The notes under the pieces were generated by a model. The model made no database searches and was not told the DNA's origin. It saw nothing but the letters and a program-made list of their open reading frames with translations. Shown piece after piece: positions 63,259 to 64,000 of a stretch of DNA of 64,000 bases. Within the stretch, counting starts at the first letter, position 1. Every line of letters begins with the position of its first letter. The position numbers were made by a program, and so were the translations under genes. Source of the stretch: Talpa occidentalis. Taxonomy: Eukaryota > Chordata > Mammalia > Eulipotyphla > Talpidae. Location of the stretch: assembly GCF_014898055.3 (NCBI RefSeq), contig NW_023604861.1, positions 100,256,083 to 100,320,082 of the forward strand, given 5' to 3'.

Positions 63259-63313
63259 ATTAAAAACTGCAAATCATTTTAATTTAAATATATGAAAAAG
63301 TGTTTTCATTAAA
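63259..63313 (+). promoter_or_regulatory. MRPL30: Variant polyadenylation signals, MRPL30
   Basis: ATTAAA at 63259-63264 and again at 63308-63313. No AATAAA follows the stop closely. Confidence 0.45.
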
Positions 63314-63686
63314 ATATATTTTAAATAGTAGTCATTTTCACTGACTAACCATGATGTGATTCTTCCTTACTATCTAGGTTTTAGTGCTATTTTTTGGTTT
63401 AATTCTTACCCTCCCTCCCTAATAGTTTCACTGCAACATGGATAAGAATGACATTGTTTGAACATCTAGAGTCAGAGGTCATCTTCACAATCATCAACAA
63501 CTTTTTTAAAATAATATTTTCTCATTTAATTGAGTTGAACAAATTCTATGAGTGAATTCTTTAAGTGAATACGGTATTATGTGTTGGAAAAATCCAAAAC
63601 TCATTAGAACATGGTTCCTGTCCTTTAGGAGCTTATAGTCTGTTTTGCTAGATAACAGATTCAGCCAAAGTCATTGAACACTGGAC

Positions 63687-63688
<2 letters not shown>

Positions 63689-63756
<68 letters not shown>
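63689..63756. repeat. (AC)n microsatellite, about 34 units
   Basis: Uninterrupted AC dinucleotide run of about 68 bases downstream of MRPL30; likely polymorphic. Confidence 0.98.
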
Positions 63757-63758
<2 letters not shown>

Positions 63759-63894
63759 GCTAGGTTTCATTGTATCCTTAGATTTTATACCAAAAAATAG
63801 TATCTGCTTTCTAATTAGCAATCTAATTTGGGCTAAATCATCCAATATTTGTCTTTCCCCTGTTTCATTTCTCTTAACCCTTTCCAATCCCATC

Positions 63895-64000
63895 TATATC
63901 GTAAAAAAATCTCATCTCTTTTAATAGCTGGGTAGTATTCTATCAGTATATATACCACAGCTTTTTAATCTATTCATCTGCTCTTGGACACTTAGGTTGT
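63895..64000 (-). mobile_element. LINE-1 antisense fragment running off the window
   Basis: AGCTGGGTAGTATTCTATCA, TATATATACCACAGCTTTTT and TGCTCTTGGACACTTAGGTT are the reversed end of L1 ORF2. Confidence 0.7.

Noticed and set aside
63648..63893. 81-codon frame with a long Cys-Val repeat
   Set aside because: Translation of the (AC)n microsatellite.

Overview
The window is mammalian nuclear DNA. It has spliced genes with GT-AG introns, CpG-island promoters, and heavy LINE-1, tRNA-SINE, MIR, L2, LTR and hAT content. Five genes are recognisable in the order TSGA10(-), C2orf15(+), LIPT1(+), MITD1(-), MRPL30(+), which is the conserved order of human chromosome 2q11. The dominant SINE has a tRNA-derived head (GGGCCTCCCTGGTGGCGCA), a 3' tail ATAAATAAATCTT and an A-run. 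It is a T+ type SINE and is neither the camelid, whale, horse nor carnivore family as I know them. My best guess is a laurasiatherian, possibly a rhinolophoid bat with Rhin-1-like SINEs, but this lineage call is an inference.

Layout: 1-22,000 holds the 5' half of TSGA10 on the minus strand, with five coding exons I could delimit to the base. 21,900-23,100 is a CpG island shared head-to-head by TSGA10 and C2orf15. 23,190-31,379 is C2orf15 intron filled with LTR and antisense L1 sequence. 31,380-32,520 is the last C2orf15 exon and its 3' UTR. 35,400-36,120 is the LIPT1 CpG island. 36,120-41,561 is LIPT1 intron with an antisense L1 that retains 5' UTR sequence. 41,562-42,750 is the single LIPT1 coding exon. 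LIPT1 and MITD1 are tail to tail. MITD1 has seven coding exons at 45,450-52,921 and is complete (249 aa). It shares a bidirectional promoter near 53,000 with MRPL30, whose five coding exons lie at 57,760-63,241 (complete, 161 aa).

The genes do not form one pathway. LIPT1 (lipoyl transfer) and MRPL30 (mitoribosome large subunit) are mitochondrial. MITD1 acts in ESCRT-III-dependent abscission. TSGA10 is a coiled-coil sperm-tail/centrosomal protein. C2orf15 is uncharacterised. No clear new biological system is visible. The notable signals are structural: CEP135-like coding exons upstream of the usual TSGA10 start, a 149-bp duplication of part of a TSGA10 exon, a perfect 26-bp-arm hairpin in MRPL30, an 87-bp inverted repeat in MITD1, a direct repeat flanking the LIPT1 exon, and several unusual SINE/L1 insertion products.
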